Origin: Butyrivibrio sp.
GTDB lineage: Bacteria > Bacillota > Clostridia > Lachnospirales > Lachnospiraceae
Reading direction: 5' to 3'
DNA: 53,967 nt
Assembly: GCA_023664865.1 (NCBI GenBank)
Contig: JAMPEU010000018.1
Coordinates: forward strand, 1-53,967
The translations under genes were made by a program, and so were the position numbers. Within the stretch, counting starts at the first letter, position 1. Each line of letters begins with the position of its first letter. Below the pieces are notes generated by a model. It saw only the letters and a program-made list of their open reading frames with translations, did not search any database and was not told where the DNA came from. This document shows, piece by piece, positions 9,281 to 18,238 of the stretch.

Positions 9281-9906
9281 ACCTGCTTCTCCATGATAAA
9301 ATCTAATTGAACCAATTTTTTCCCATTCGGCAACGGCTTTTCTGTTTGTGCTATTTTCTTATAACCAATGTTTTTCATGGATTGAATTAATGAATTTTCG
9401 TCTATTGGGTGATGGACTTTACCAAGGTAATCAAATGCGTGAATATATGGCGAGTCGGATACCCAGCTATCACCTGCATTTATCTGGATAATACATGAAA
9501 CATATTCGGGCTGTACCTGTTTGACTGTCTTTTGAAAACAATCATATCCGATATATTCAATTAATAAATTGGCAATCAATAATTCGGCTTTTGGAAGCTT
9601 GTCTGTTTCTTCAAGCAGATTTAATTGTAGGCATTCCAATATATCTGAAATATCTGTATAACGCTCTTTGACTGTTTCTAAATATTTACCGTTAATATCA
9701 ATACCATATACCGTTTGGAATTTGTTCCTGTTAATATGTTCCAACCCATTGCCGCCGGCAATCCCTAAAATCATAACGGAACGGGCAGGATAATCATTAA
9801 GCTGACTTTCCATCATTTGGTTCATGTTCTGTAATTGCATAACCGAGTCCAGCTTCATGTGGTTTTCATAATCAGATAACGATATTTCTTCCCATGGATT
9901 AATCAT
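9247..9906 (-). CDS. SAM-dependent methyltransferase (class I-like)
   Basis: 219 residues from the start at 9906, chosen because GGAG lies eight bases upstream; an earlier in-frame start at 9960 has no such site. Motif I is V-M-I-L-G-I-A-G-G-N-G near residue 45, followed by the acidic end of strand 2 in V-Y-G-I-D-I-N-G. The substrate is not evident. First gene of the minus-strand cluster methyltransferase, histidine phosphatase, metallophosphatase, with a 34-base overlap to the next gene. Confidence 0.8.
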   Translation of the reverse strand: MINPWEEISLSDYENHMKLDSVMQLQNMNQMMESQLNDYPARSVMILGIAGGNGLEHINRNKFQTVYGIDINGKYLETVKERYTDISDILECLQLNLLEETDKLPKAELLIANLLIEYIGYDCFQKTVKQVQPEYVSCIIQINAGDSWVSDSPYIHAFDYLGKVHHPIDENSLIQSMKNIGYKKIAQTEKPLPNGKKLVQLDFIMEKQVCRRLLSDMEK

Positions 9907-9958
9907 TTCACTTTCTCCGTAAATTAAAGACTTTTGATTATGAAAAGACCTTATAATC

Positions 9959-9995
9959 AAAAGGGTGCTTATTGATAATCCTTTTGCACCCTTAT
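9959..9995 (-). terminator. Rho-independent terminator
   Basis: AAGGGTGC (9961-9968) pairs with GCACCCTT (9986-9993). Read on the minus strand it ends in TTTTGATT, which fits termination of the small gene at 10022-10213. Confidence 0.65.
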
Positions 9996-10021
9996 TGTTT
10001 ACTGCGTATTTAATTCTGGTT

Positions 10022-10213
10022 CTATTCTTTGATTTTGTCTAACTCTGCCAGATTAACGCCTAAACTTGTAAGCGTTACTTTCAATTCAATATATCTATTA
10101 TGCATTGAATTGTAAGTTTCCATATCATTTTTGGCTTTTACTGATAACATCCAACCTTGCAATCTTGAAAATTCATTTACAGAATCTCTTATAATATCTG
10201 TTGCGCATGGCAT
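10022..10213 (-). CDS. Small hypothetical protein, 63 aa
   Basis: A short, mainly helical cytosolic protein with no recognisable motif. It is supported as a gene by a perfect AGGAGG seven bases before ATG and by a terminator directly downstream. A 15-base palindrome sits about 40 bases upstream and may be its operator. Function unknown. Confidence 0.65.
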   Translation of the reverse strand: MPCATDIIRDSVNEFSRLQGWMLSVKAKNDMETYNSMHNRYIELKVTLTSLGVNLAELDKIKE

Positions 10214-10251
10214 TGTGTTACCTCCTACCTAATGAAAAAGCAACTATTACA

Positions 10252-10266
10252 CTATACTTAGTATAG
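10252..10266. promoter_or_regulatory. Palindrome upstream of the small gene, possible operator
   Basis: CTATACTTAGTATAG is a perfect 7-bp inverted repeat around one base. It contains a TATACT-like -10 hexamer on the minus strand. It may be the binding site of an unidentified repressor. Confidence 0.35.
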
Positions 10267-10341
10267 CATAATCAAGGGCTAAAGTCTATCAATACATTGA
10301 AAATTCATATCCATTGAAAAATTTCCGATAAATTTCAACCA

Positions 10342-10776
10342 CTATTTCCGAATAACCTTTCTCATGCCTGAACCGCAAAATTCATGCGGGATTATCTTAA
10401 ATCCCATTTTTTCGTAAAAGGCTTCTTTGCCTTTTTCGGCAATCAATTGGATAGTGGAACGCCCGCCGATGGGCGTTGTCTTATCAACATATTCACTCAG
10501 CATATTGACGATTTTACTGCCAATGCCCTGACTCTGATAATCCGGCTGTACTACAATATCAGCTATTAAAAAGTACATTCCATCGCCTATCAACCGTCCC
10601 ATTCCGATAGTCTGCTTATCATCAATGGCAATTATGGTGTATAGACTGTTTTCCAGCATTTTTTGTGTCTGTTCCTTGGAAAAGAGCAGCCAGTCAACGC
10701 TTTCCCTTAATCTGCAGTAATCATTATAGCATAACGCATTTTCCTTATATCGTATAGTGTTTAAAAAGGTATTCAT
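10342..10776 (-). CDS. GNAT family N-acetyltransferase
   Basis: 144 residues. The acetyl-CoA-binding motif A is visible as V-V-Q-P-D-Y-Q-S-Q-G-I-G-S-K (Q/R-x-x-G-x-G/A type), preceded by the A-D-I-V-V strand and followed by the usual C-terminal F-Y-E-K-M-G-F motif. The start at 10776 has GGAG nine bases upstream; an in-frame start at 10839 lacks a site. The acetyl acceptor is unknown. It is divergent from the BlaI gene. Confidence 0.88.
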   Translation of the reverse strand: MNTFLNTIRYKENALCYNDYCRLRESVDWLLFSKEQTQKMLENSLYTIIAIDDKQTIGMGRLIGDGMYFLIADIVVQPDYQSQGIGSKIVNMLSEYVDKTTPIGGRSTIQLIAEKGKEAFYEKMGFKIIPHEFCGSGMRKVIRK

Positions 10777-10901
10777 GATGTTGTACTCCAAAATCTGATT
10801 TATCAGTATAATTATATCGTGTTTTTGGTGGGTAAACAATGATAAGAAGGGAGAAATTTGAACATTCTGAACATCTTATTTTCAAATTTCAAAATTTTTC
10901 C

Positions 10902-10930
10902 TTGACAGCATGGTCTATAAGGTGTAGACT
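10902..10930 (+). promoter_or_regulatory. Promoter of the blaI-M56 operon overlapped by operator 1
   Basis: TTGACA (10902-10907), 17-base spacer, TAGACT (10925-10930). The 19-base dyad GGTCTATAAGGTGTAGACT (10912-10930) covers the spacer and -10, so a bound repressor would block polymerase. Confidence 0.75.
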
Positions 10931-10937
10931 CAATACA

Positions 10938-10956
10938 GGTCTATAAGCAATAGACC
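10938..10956. promoter_or_regulatory. Operator 2, BlaI/MecI-type dyad
   Basis: GGTCTATAAGCAATAGACC: perfect 7-bp arms around a 5-base centre, 26 bp centre-to-centre from operator 1 and of the same sequence family. The paired sites point to autoregulation by the BlaI-like protein encoded just downstream. Confidence 0.7.
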
Positions 10957-11008
10957 AAAACGACTTAAATACAGTAACGTAGATAACAAATCAGGGAGGA
11001 CACATAAA

Positions 11009-11353
11009 ATGGCTTTAGGCATGGTAGAAGCGCGGTTTGCGGATATTATATGGGAAAACGAACCTTTGTCGTCGGGGGAACTCGTCAAGCTTTGTGAGAA
11101 AGAATTAGAATGGAAAAAGTCCACTACATACACAGTATTGAAAAGGCTGTGCGAGCGCGGGATTTTCCGCAATGAGAACGGACAGGTTTCTTCTGTTATA
11201 AGTAAAACGGAGTATAACGCGGCGCAGAGTGAGAAATTTGTAGAGGAGACTTTCGGCGGTTCGCTGCCTGCGTTTCTTGCCGCTTTTTCCACACGCAAGT
11301 CTTTAAAGAAGGAAGAACTTGAAGAGATAAAGAGAATGATTGATTCTTTGTAA
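11009..11353 (+). CDS. BlaI/MecI/CopY family transcriptional repressor
   Basis: 114 residues. The winged-helix domain shows the family pattern: D-I-I-W near the start, L-S-S-G-E-L-V, W-K-K-S-T-T-Y-T-V-L-K-R-L in the recognition helix, then a wing with G-I-F. Family members bind DNA as dimers and are inactivated by proteolysis triggered by a membrane M56 sensor protease, which is the next gene. Two dyads overlap or follow the promoter. AGGGAGGA lies upstream of the ATG. The family assignment is firm; the inducing signal is unknown. Confidence 0.93.
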   Translation: MALGMVEARFADIIWENEPLSSGELVKLCEKELEWKKSTTYTVLKRLCERGIFRNENGQVSSVISKTEYNAAQSEKFVEETFGGSLPAFLAAFSTRKSLKKEELEEIKRMIDSL

Positions 11354-11407
11354 CTATTCAACAGGTCTGCGCATAATTCGCAGGCTGAGTAAGAGGGGAG
11401 GCTTTAT

Positions 11408-13648
11408 ATGATGGAATTTTTTCTGGAGATTTTGAATATGAGTATTTCAGCGGGTTTACTTGGCATGGAAGAACTTTTTCTGAAAATTTTGGATATGAGT
11501 GTTGCAGCGGGGTGGCTTATTCTGGCGGTCGTTTTGCTTAGGGCTGTTTCTAGGCGCGCGCCGAAATGGTTTATTTGTTTTTTATGGGCGCTGGTGGCGT
11601 TTAGGCTGCTTTGTCCGTTTTCGGTGGAGAGCAAGTTTAGCCTTCTGCCCGATTTAAAAATTGCAAATAGGATAGTGAATAGCGGCAGCGCCTATATTAT
11701 GGAGAATAATGCGCAGGGCGGTTTGAACTCAGGATATGCAGAAGGAAACGAGGAAGGATATGGAGATGAATATGCGGAAGGATACGGGGAAGGATATACC
11801 GGCAGCGGATTGACCGGAGAAAATGACGGAAGTGAAGAAAATGTGCGTTTTGCAGCGCGTAAGCACATTATTGATATATCTATGTCGGTTTGGCTGGTTG
11901 GATTTTTCGCGTTTTTGATATATGCGGTTGTTAGTTTCTATGCTATTAAAAAGAAAACCGCCGAGTCTGTGCGGATTCGGGATAATATCTATGTGTGCGA
12001 CAGGGTTGACATGCCGTTTATTCTGGGGATTGTCAGACCGCGCATTTTCATGCCGTCAGATATTGACGCGGCGTATTCCGATATCGTGCTTACCCATGAA
12101 AAAGCGCATATCGACAGGCGGGATTATATCTGGAAGGCGCTTGGATATCTGATTTTGGCGATATATTGGTTTAATCCACTCTGTATTCTTGCTTATGTAC
12201 TTTTTTGTCGCGATATAGAGATGGCGTGTGATGAAAAGGTGGTTCGCAGTATGGACGCAGAGGCGAAGAAGACGTATTCAGCGGCGCTGCTTTCATACAG
12301 TGCGCGGGGAAGGTTGATACCGCGGTGTCCGCTTGCGTTTGGCGAAGTGGGAGTCAAGGCGAGAATCAAGGGCATACTTAATTATAAAAAACCGACGTTC
12401 TGGGTAATTACCGCAGCTACACTCGTCTGTGCGGTGGCAGCAGTATGCTTTTTGACTAATCCGGTTAATGACACTTTCATAATAGGCGTTAAGATTCCGG
12501 CAAACAGTGAACCGGGCATGTATTATTCAGATGAGGAGATTTCCCCGAATGATGATGCAATTTTTTGCAGCGTAGGGCAGGATGTTGGGGATTCGCAGGT
12601 TGAACTGCTGCCGATTGAATGTTCGGAAGAAAATGCCTACGATGAACTTATCTATGTAACACCGGGAATGACCGCTAAAGTCAATGCAGAAAAAGGCGCA
12701 TGGTTTAAATTAGGAGTATATGCAGGCAATGACAGCGATAAGGATAAAACCATATATGTTACCGTAAGAAATGTAGGCGTAGTCAGGGTAACGGCTACGG
12801 CGGAAGCGGAGTCGATTGGAGAAAGCATTGAAGTAAAAGCTCCTGTGCTTAATCCCGACATGCCTACGGGTGCAGATGGTAGTACGATTTATTATGCTGA
12901 CAGTGAAAAGTTTATATTTGGCGGTTACTATGGGCTTTTCGTATATGACATGGTGAATGAGGAGGTTGTGCGGAGTCTGGACTTAGAGCCGATTGGCTGT
13001 AATTACACGCAGGGCGAGGCGGCATGCGAAATCAATGTAACGGCTGACGGCACGACGGTATTTTTGCATCCGATGAATATGGAAGAGATGTATGTATACA
13101 ATGTCGCTGACAACACCATAACAATAGAACCGAATGACATAAGTAAGTACGTCCTTTATCATAACCAGTATGAAGGCAAAGATTATGCGTCATATGAAAA
13201 AGACGGCGAGACCAGATATTTGGCGCTGGTGAATGATACGACGATAGGTGAGTTGGGATATTCTAAAGATATACGGATGTCAAGCTATGTGCTGATATTT
13301 AAGACAGGCTGGAAGGATGGCAATGGGCAGATGCCGGAAAGAATGAATCCGGAAACATTTCCGGTGGGTGAATATCATGATGATATGGGTTCACAGTTGA
13401 TTATTTCTAAGGCTGACGGTCAAAATTACAATGTTGAATTTGGCATATATAAATCAATGTATACGGATAATGCGGTAGGAAGTTATGATGCCGATTCCGG
13501 GGTATTGTCTTTTTCAGGGACAGAGCTTGGCGAGGAAAGCATAATATCTGCGGACGTGACAATTCAAGGAGATAATTTATTGGTTACATTAACGCAATCA
13601 GAACATTTAACGGGAGAAGCTTTTGAATTTAAACCTGGTCAGCCGTGA
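11408..13648 (+). CDS. M56 family membrane metallopeptidase (BlaR1-type sensor without penicillin-binding domain)
   Basis: 746 residues. Membrane helices near residues 35-47, 58-70, 160-180 and 250-270 surround the protease active site H-E-K-A-H (230-234), and E-M-A-C-D-E follows near residue 275. A further helix lies near 335-350. The cytosolic loop around residues 112-135 is a G-Y-x-E-G repeat. The ~390-residue outer domain has beta-propeller-like G-G-Y-Y-G-L-F-V-Y-D and V-Y-N-V segments. I see no serine S-x-x-K penicillin-binding domain, so this is not a classical BlaR1. The first 18 codons are a diverged copy of the next 19: the usual family start matches M19 (nt 11465), but GGGGAGG lies only before ATG 11408/11411. 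It probably cleaves the adjacent BlaI-like repressor. Confidence 0.88.
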   Translation: MMEFFLEILNMSISAGLLGMEELFLKILDMSVAAGWLILAVVLLRAVSRRAPKWFICFLWALVAFRLLCPFSVESKFSLLPDLKIANRIVNSGSAYIMENNAQGGLNSGYAEGNEEGYGDEYAEGYGEGYTGSGLTGENDGSEENVRFAARKHIIDISMSVWLVGFFAFLIYAVVSFYAIKKKTAESVRIRDNIYVCDRVDMPFILGIVRPRIFMPSDIDAAYSDIVLTHEKAHIDRRDYIWKALGYLILAIYWFNPLCILAYVLFCRDIEMACDEKVVRSMDAEAKKTYSAALLSYSARGRLIPRCPLAFGEVGVKARIKGILNYKKPTFWVITAATLVCAVAAVCFLTNPVNDTFIIGVKIPANSEPGMYYSDEEISPNDDAIFCSVGQDVGDSQVELLPIECSEENAYDELIYVTPGMTAKVNAEKGAWFKLGVYAGNDSDKDKTIYVTVRNVGVVRVTATAEAESIGESIEVKAPVLNPDMPTGADGSTIYYADSEKFIFGGYYGLFVYDMVNEEVVRSLDLEPIGCNYTQGEAACEINVTADGTTVFLHPMNMEEMYVYNVADNTITIEPNDISKYVLYHNQYEGKDYASYEKDGETRYLALVNDTTIGELGYSKDIRMSSYVLIFKTGWKDGNGQMPERMNPETFPVGEYHDDMGSQLIISKADGQNYNVEFGIYKSMYTDNAVGSYDADSGVLSFSGTELGEESIISADVTIQGDNLLVTLTQSEHLTGEAFEFKPGQP

Positions 13649-13756
13649 GCGGAAATTGTTCGTTGATTGTATCCTTAAATCGGCATATAATAAATACGAG
13701 GCAGGCACGACATAAATTTTTTCTTCCCTATATTTCTCTTTTATACTGGAAAAAAG

Positions 13757-13797
13757 ACAGCCATATGCTATAATTCATAGTATGGCTGTTTATTTAT
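13757..13797 (+). terminator. Rho-independent terminator after the M56 gene
   Basis: ACAGCCATA (13757-13765) pairs with TATGGCTGT (13781-13789), extended by GCTA/TAG, and is followed by TTATTTATT. Confidence 0.65.
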
Positions 13798-13828
13798 TGA
13801 AGTTAAGGTACAGGCTGGAGAAAATACA

Positions 13829-15124
13829 ATGAAGATTACTTATTTTTATGAACTTGCCATACTTTTTTATACATATTCTTTTCTAGGGTGGCTGGCAGAG
13901 ACGACGGTTGCGACGATAAAGGAGAAGGACTTTAGGAACCGTGGTTTTGCGTCGGGACCGTTCTGCTTTCTCTATGGGCTTACCGGGGTGGTATTGACGG
14001 TTTTTCTGTATGAGCTTAAGGGTAATGCGACGTTTCTCTTTTTGGGCTGTACGGCAGTAGCGACTGCTATAGAGTGGTTTGCCGGAAAGATACTGGAAAG
14101 GCTGAAACATAAGAAATGGTGGGACTACTCCGATAAAAAGTGGAATTTCGACGGATATATCTGCCTGCAGTATTCTATACTCTGGGGTATTCTGGGTTTT
14201 TTGGCGCTGCGCTATGGAAACGGAGTGATTCTGGGGATTTATCATAGTCTGCCGTCAATAGTGGGACAGGTGGTTATCTGGGGGCTTACGACAGTAGGTG
14301 CGGTAGATTTGCTGGGTTCTTTTATGTCGGTGTCCCATATGGAAGAGCGGCTTCCTCGGCTTCTTAGTTGGAACCATAAGCTTCAACGGCTGACGTTTAT
14401 GCTTGCCTCCAAGCTTTCGGGTCGCATTGAAAGAAGAATAGGAAGGTCGTATCCGTCAGTTCTTATAGAGCCTGAAACTGAAAAAGATAAGAATGGCGAC
14501 AGGTGCGGTGCAGTTCAGGTCTTTTGGCTGTTTATGTTTGGCGCTTTGGCGGGCGATATCGTGGAAACTCTGTTCTGCCGTATTACGACAGGGGCGTGGA
14601 TGAGCAGGAGCAGTCTGGTATGGGGACCGTTCAGCGTCGTGTGGGGGCTTGCCATCGCTATTGTGACAGTGCTGCTTTATCGTGACAAGGATAAGCAGGA
14701 ACACCGCATTTTCTTTGTAGGCGTTTTGCTGGGCGGAGCTTATGAGTATATATGCAGCGTGTTTACGGAGCTTATATTTGGAAAAGTTTTCTGGGATTAC
14801 AGTTCTATGCCTTTTAACTTGGGCGGACGGATTAATCTGTTATACTGTCTGTTCTGGGGGATTGCAGGCGTAGTGTGGATTAAAGGGCTGTATCCCAGGG
14901 TTGAGAGGCTTATAAGCATTCTTTTGGAAAAGACGGGCAGATGGCTGACCGGAATAATGATGGTATTTATGACAGTAAACATTGTGGTTTCCATGATGGC
15001 TTTAATAAGGTATGACTCACGCACAGACGGCAAAGCGGCGGTACATGGCTGGGAGCGTGCGATTGATGGGCGTTTTGGCGATGAAAGAATGGAGCGGATA
15101 TATCCCAACGCGATAAGCAGATAG
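13829..15124 (+). CDS. CmpB-like (PF06541-type) multi-pass membrane protein with two repeats
   Basis: 431 residues with about eleven hydrophobic helices. The halves are homologous: the signature W-W-D-Y-S...F-D-G-Y-I-C-L-Q-Y-S-I-L-W-G in half one recurs as F-W-D-Y-S...L-G-G-R-I-N-L-L-Y-C-L-F-W-G in half two, with G-P-F also shared. This family is often labelled putative ABC transporter permease, but no ATPase or binding protein is adjacent, so transport is not shown. Separated from the M56 gene by a terminator. A predicted linker of charged residues joins the two halves near residue 215. Confidence 0.85.
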   Translation: MKITYFYELAILFYTYSFLGWLAETTVATIKEKDFRNRGFASGPFCFLYGLTGVVLTVFLYELKGNATFLFLGCTAVATAIEWFAGKILERLKHKKWWDYSDKKWNFDGYICLQYSILWGILGFLALRYGNGVILGIYHSLPSIVGQVVIWGLTTVGAVDLLGSFMSVSHMEERLPRLLSWNHKLQRLTFMLASKLSGRIERRIGRSYPSVLIEPETEKDKNGDRCGAVQVFWLFMFGALAGDIVETLFCRITTGAWMSRSSLVWGPFSVVWGLAIAIVTVLLYRDKDKQEHRIFFVGVLLGGAYEYICSVFTELIFGKVFWDYSSMPFNLGGRINLLYCLFWGIAGVVWIKGLYPRVERLISILLEKTGRWLTGIMMVFMTVNIVVSMMALIRYDSRTDGKAAVHGWERAIDGRFGDERMERIYPNAISR

Positions 15125-15204
15125 CGCGGAGAAAAGCGTGTGCGGCATGCAGATGCGAAAGAAAAGCAAAGGTAGGTTGACATAATACAGGACGGTGGTT
15201 TGGC

Positions 15205-16653
15205 ATGAAAAGAACATTGAAGTTGTCGTTTTTATTCTCGACTATAATAATGGCAATAATTTATTTTGCCACATTTATATATATCTATCTGTACAAAACG
15301 GAAGTCCTTGCGGTTGCCGGAGAAGTTACGGAAGCGGCGACGATGGCTGGAGAAACGGAGATGGTTGGCAACACAGGAACGCTTGGGGAGCCGGAAACTG
15401 TCGGCGAGACGGCATTTGGAGACGCAGCGACAATCGAAGAGTCAGTGACTGCACCCGGTGATGATTCAGAAAAATTACCAAATAGTGCCGATGGGACTTT
15501 AACTGCAGATAATGAGCCGCTCCCCACATTTGAAGAATACGATATCACCCTGATGGCGATAGGCGACAATCTGTTACATTCGGGCATCATAAAGACAGGG
15601 ATGCTGGAAGATGGCAGTCTGGACTATTCCTTTTTGTTTGAAAATATAGCAGGGCATCTTGAGAACGCCGACATTAAAGTCATCAATCAGGAAACTATTT
15701 TTGCCGGGAATGAGCTTGGATTTTTGGGGTATCCGAAATTTAACTCTCCTATCGAGGTGGGTGATGCCATTGCGGCAGCAGGGTTCAACGTAGTGCTCCA
15801 CGCGACCAACCATGCCGCGGATCAAGGAATAAAAGGCATAAATTACTGCATGTCGTTCTGGGAAAAGTATTCGGAGATACTGGTAACAGGCATAGCGGGA
15901 GAGGAAGCAGAAGAGGAAACAGAGTACGAAATAGGAGACGAGCTGTTAGCAGACATACCCATGCTTGAGATTGAGGGCGTAAAATTTGCCATTTTGAATT
16001 ATACATATGGTCCCAACAGCGAAACAATAGGGCCTTCTTTAAGAAAGCATCTGAATATGTTGTGTAATTATAATGAAAAGTCGGGAGCGATAGACTTTAC
16101 CACGCTGAATCCTAAAGTCATTGAAGATATCAGGGCGGCAAGGGAAGAGGCGGATATCGTGATTGTCTTCCCGCATTGGGGGACGGAATATAAGACTACG
16201 CCGTCTGCATACCAGACCAAGTTTGCGCAGGAAATGACGGAAGCGGGGGCTGATTTGATTATCGGGACGCACCCGCATGTGCCGCAGCCTGTGGAATGGA
16301 TTAGAGCCGATAACGGCAACCGTGCGCTCTGCTATTATTCTCTTGGCAACTATGTGTCTTTGCAGAAACAGACGAAATGTATGCTTGAGGGAATGGCGTG
16401 GGTGACTTTTCATGTGACCGAGGCCGGCGTGGCGATTTCCGATGCAGATACGGGCGTAATACCGCTGGTGTGCCAGTATAACAGCGCTTTCAGACTGGAA
16501 GATGTATATTTTCTTGAAGATTATACAGAAGAAATGGCGCAGCGCCACGGCATACGCAACTATGAGAACGGAGAAGTGCTGCACCTTGAAGACCTGCTTA
16601 AACAGAGTCAGGAGACCTTTGGAAACATGGTATTGGACAAGCGGGTTAGGTAG
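15205..16653 (+). CDS. CapA family (poly-gamma-glutamate synthesis-like) metallophosphatase, membrane anchored
   Basis: 482 residues. One N-terminal helix (about residues 8-28) acts as an anchor, followed by an A/E/T/G-rich low-complexity linker to about residue 110. The CapA domain starts at M-A-I-G-D-N-L-L-H-S-G and continues with I-N-Q-E-T, H-A-T-N-H-A-A-D-Q-G, F-P-H-W-G-T-E-Y and G-T-H-P-H-V-P-Q. These are the metal-site segments of the family. The domain faces outside. A capsule operon (CapB, CapC) is not present, so capsule synthesis is not implied. A palindromic repeat follows the gene and may serve as terminator. Confidence 0.9.
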   Translation: MKRTLKLSFLFSTIIMAIIYFATFIYIYLYKTEVLAVAGEVTEAATMAGETEMVGNTGTLGEPETVGETAFGDAATIEESVTAPGDDSEKLPNSADGTLTADNEPLPTFEEYDITLMAIGDNLLHSGIIKTGMLEDGSLDYSFLFENIAGHLENADIKVINQETIFAGNELGFLGYPKFNSPIEVGDAIAAAGFNVVLHATNHAADQGIKGINYCMSFWEKYSEILVTGIAGEEAEEETEYEIGDELLADIPMLEIEGVKFAILNYTYGPNSETIGPSLRKHLNMLCNYNEKSGAIDFTTLNPKVIEDIRAAREEADIVIVFPHWGTEYKTTPSAYQTKFAQEMTEAGADLIIGTHPHVPQPVEWIRADNGNRALCYYSLGNYVSLQKQTKCMLEGMAWVTFHVTEAGVAISDADTGVIPLVCQYNSAFRLEDVYFLEDYTEEMAQRHGIRNYENGEVLHLEDLLKQSQETFGNMVLDKRVR

Positions 16654-16668
16654 GTGCAACTGTTTACA

Positions 16669-16851
16669 GCCTATATGGCATGAACTCATATGTTTTTGTG
16701 AGTGGTCCTTGGAAAACGCCGGTACTTAGTGAAAAAGCTGCTTTTTGCTTTTGAGCTTAGTACCGTTGCGATTTTCCACGGAGCGGGAGCGCACCACTCA
16801 TGGAAACATATGAGTCCATGCCGCCCAACGGGCTGCGAATAGTAACAGGTA
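16669..16851. repeat. Palindromic interspersed repeat, copy A
   Basis: A nearly symmetrical element. The outer arm CATGAACTCATATG pairs with CATATGAGTCCATG, and an inner arm around GGTACTTAG pairs with CTTAGTACC. Copy B (21476-21660) carries the same ~150-bp core in opposite orientation, and shorter relatives occur at 40827 and 44145. It encodes no protein. Its position after a stop codon suggests it also folds as a terminator-like RNA; a MITE origin is possible. Confidence 0.75.
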
Positions 16852-16875
16852 GCTTTCTTTTTTCTCATATCTCCA

Positions 16876-16905
16876 TTGAAATCATAGTCTGTACTATGAT
16901 ATAAT
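16876..16905 (+). promoter_or_regulatory. Promoter of carAB
   Basis: TTGAAA (16876-16881), 18-base spacer, TATAAT (16900-16905), 81 bases before the carA start. No PyrR-type anti-terminator or other pyrimidine control element was recognised in the leader. Confidence 0.6.
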
Positions 16906-16986
16906 AGCAAATGGTGCTTTGAGGATTATTGATATAAAGATGCAAAACGTTAATACGCACTCTGGAAAGGAAGCAGGGTTATTCAT

Positions 16987-18174
16987 ATGAAAGCATTTTT
17001 GATTTTAGAAGACGGTACTGTATTTGAAGGAATACACATCGGCGCGGATAAAGAGGTTATCAGTGAGATTGTTTTTAACACATCTATGGCGGGATATCCG
17101 GAAGTGCTGACCGATCCTTCATATGCGGGACAGGCTGTGTGCATGACATATCCTTTGATTGGCAATTACGGGGTATGCGAAGAAGACATGGAATCGCAAA
17201 AAGCCTGGTGTGACGGTTTCATTGTCAGGGAGTTAAGCAGGCTGCCGAGCAATTTCAGGTGTGATATTACAATTCAGGAATTTCTTATAAAAAACGGAGT
17301 GCCGGGTATCGCGGGCATCGACACTAGGGCATTGACTAAGATACTTCGTGAAAAGGGCACTATGAATGGAATGATTACCACAAACGAGGCATATCAGTTA
17401 GACGAAATAATCCCCAAATTAAAGGCATATACCACAGGCAAGGTTGTAGAAATCGTAACCTGCGAGAATAAATATGAGATAAAAGGCAGCAGGGATTTAT
17501 CCGAGAACGGTCCTGTTTCGGGAAGTTCTTCTTTTGACGCGGAAGGGTATGCGCATGGAAAGCGCGAGCCTAAGCCGAGCATGGTACGCGAATTGAACGG
17601 AAAAGGCTTGAAAATAGCTGTGCTTGATTTTGGCGCAAAGGCTAATATCGCAAAATCACTGGCGGCAAGGGGCTGCGATGTGACTGTGTATCCGGCGCTT
17701 ACCACGGCGGAAGAAATACTTGCATCTCACCCTTCGGGCATCATGTTGAGCAACGGACCGGGAGATCCGAAGGAGTGTACAGACATCATAGAAGAGATTA
17801 AGAAGCTTTATGATTCAGATATCCCGATTTTTGCAATCTGTTTAGGGCATCAGCTTATGGCGCTTGCCACGGGCGCCGATACTTTTAAGATGAAATACGG
17901 CCATAGGGGCGGCAACCACCCGGTAAAGGATTTGGAGACGGGGAGGGTGTACATTTCTTCCCAGAACCACGGATATGTGGTCGATACAAGTAAGCTTGAT
18001 CCGAAAGTTGCCGTGCCGGCTTTTGTCAATGTAAACGATGGTACAAACGAGGGGCTTTCATATACGGGCAAGAATATTTTTACCGTGCAGTTCCACCCGG
18101 AAGCTTGTCCGGGACCGCAGGATTCGGGGGACTTGTTTGACAGGTTTATAGAAATGATAAAGAAGAACGCCTGA
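16987..18174 (+). CDS. carA: Carbamoyl-phosphate synthase small (glutaminase) subunit
   Basis: 395 residues. Releases ammonia from glutamine for CarB to make carbamoyl phosphate for pyrimidines and arginine. The N-terminal small-subunit domain starts with L-I-L-E-D-G-T-V-F-E-G. The class I glutaminase follows: nucleophile Cys285 in I-C-L-G-H-Q and the His370/Glu372 pair in F-H-P-E. The length is slightly above the usual 355-385. An insert near residues 175-205 carries an S/E/G-rich stretch. AAAGGAAGCAGGG precedes ATG. carB follows after 64 bases. Confidence 0.97.
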   Translation: MKAFLILEDGTVFEGIHIGADKEVISEIVFNTSMAGYPEVLTDPSYAGQAVCMTYPLIGNYGVCEEDMESQKAWCDGFIVRELSRLPSNFRCDITIQEFLIKNGVPGIAGIDTRALTKILREKGTMNGMITTNEAYQLDEIIPKLKAYTTGKVVEIVTCENKYEIKGSRDLSENGPVSGSSSFDAEGYAHGKREPKPSMVRELNGKGLKIAVLDFGAKANIAKSLAARGCDVTVYPALTTAEEILASHPSGIMLSNGPGDPKECTDIIEEIKKLYDSDIPIFAICLGHQLMALATGADTFKMKYGHRGGNHPVKDLETGRVYISSQNHGYVVDTSKLDPKVAVPAFVNVNDGTNEGLSYTGKNIFTVQFHPEACPGPQDSGDLFDRFIEMIKKNA

Positions 18175-18198
18175 CAGAATGTCTAAAGTCATTCTGTC
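18173..18198 (+). other. Intercistronic hairpin between carA and carB
   Basis: GACAGAATG pairs perfectly with CATTCTGTC across an 8-base loop and begins within the carA stop codon. There is no T-tract, so it is more likely an RNA-stability or processing hairpin than a terminator. Confidence 0.5.
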
Positions 18199-18238
18199 GG
18201 GTTGTGGATAAGAATTACAGACATACGGAGGAAGTAAA

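Noticed and set aside
11408-13648. True BlaR1 beta-lactam sensor and associated beta-lactamase
   Set aside because: No S-x-x-K/K-T-G penicillin-binding domain and no beta-lactamase gene beside it. The M56 protease and repressor pair alone is not evidence for beta-lactam resistance.
13829-15124. Calling the 431-residue membrane protein an ABC transporter permease with function
   Set aside because: No ATPase, substrate-binding protein or transport context nearby; only the family name and internal duplication are supported.
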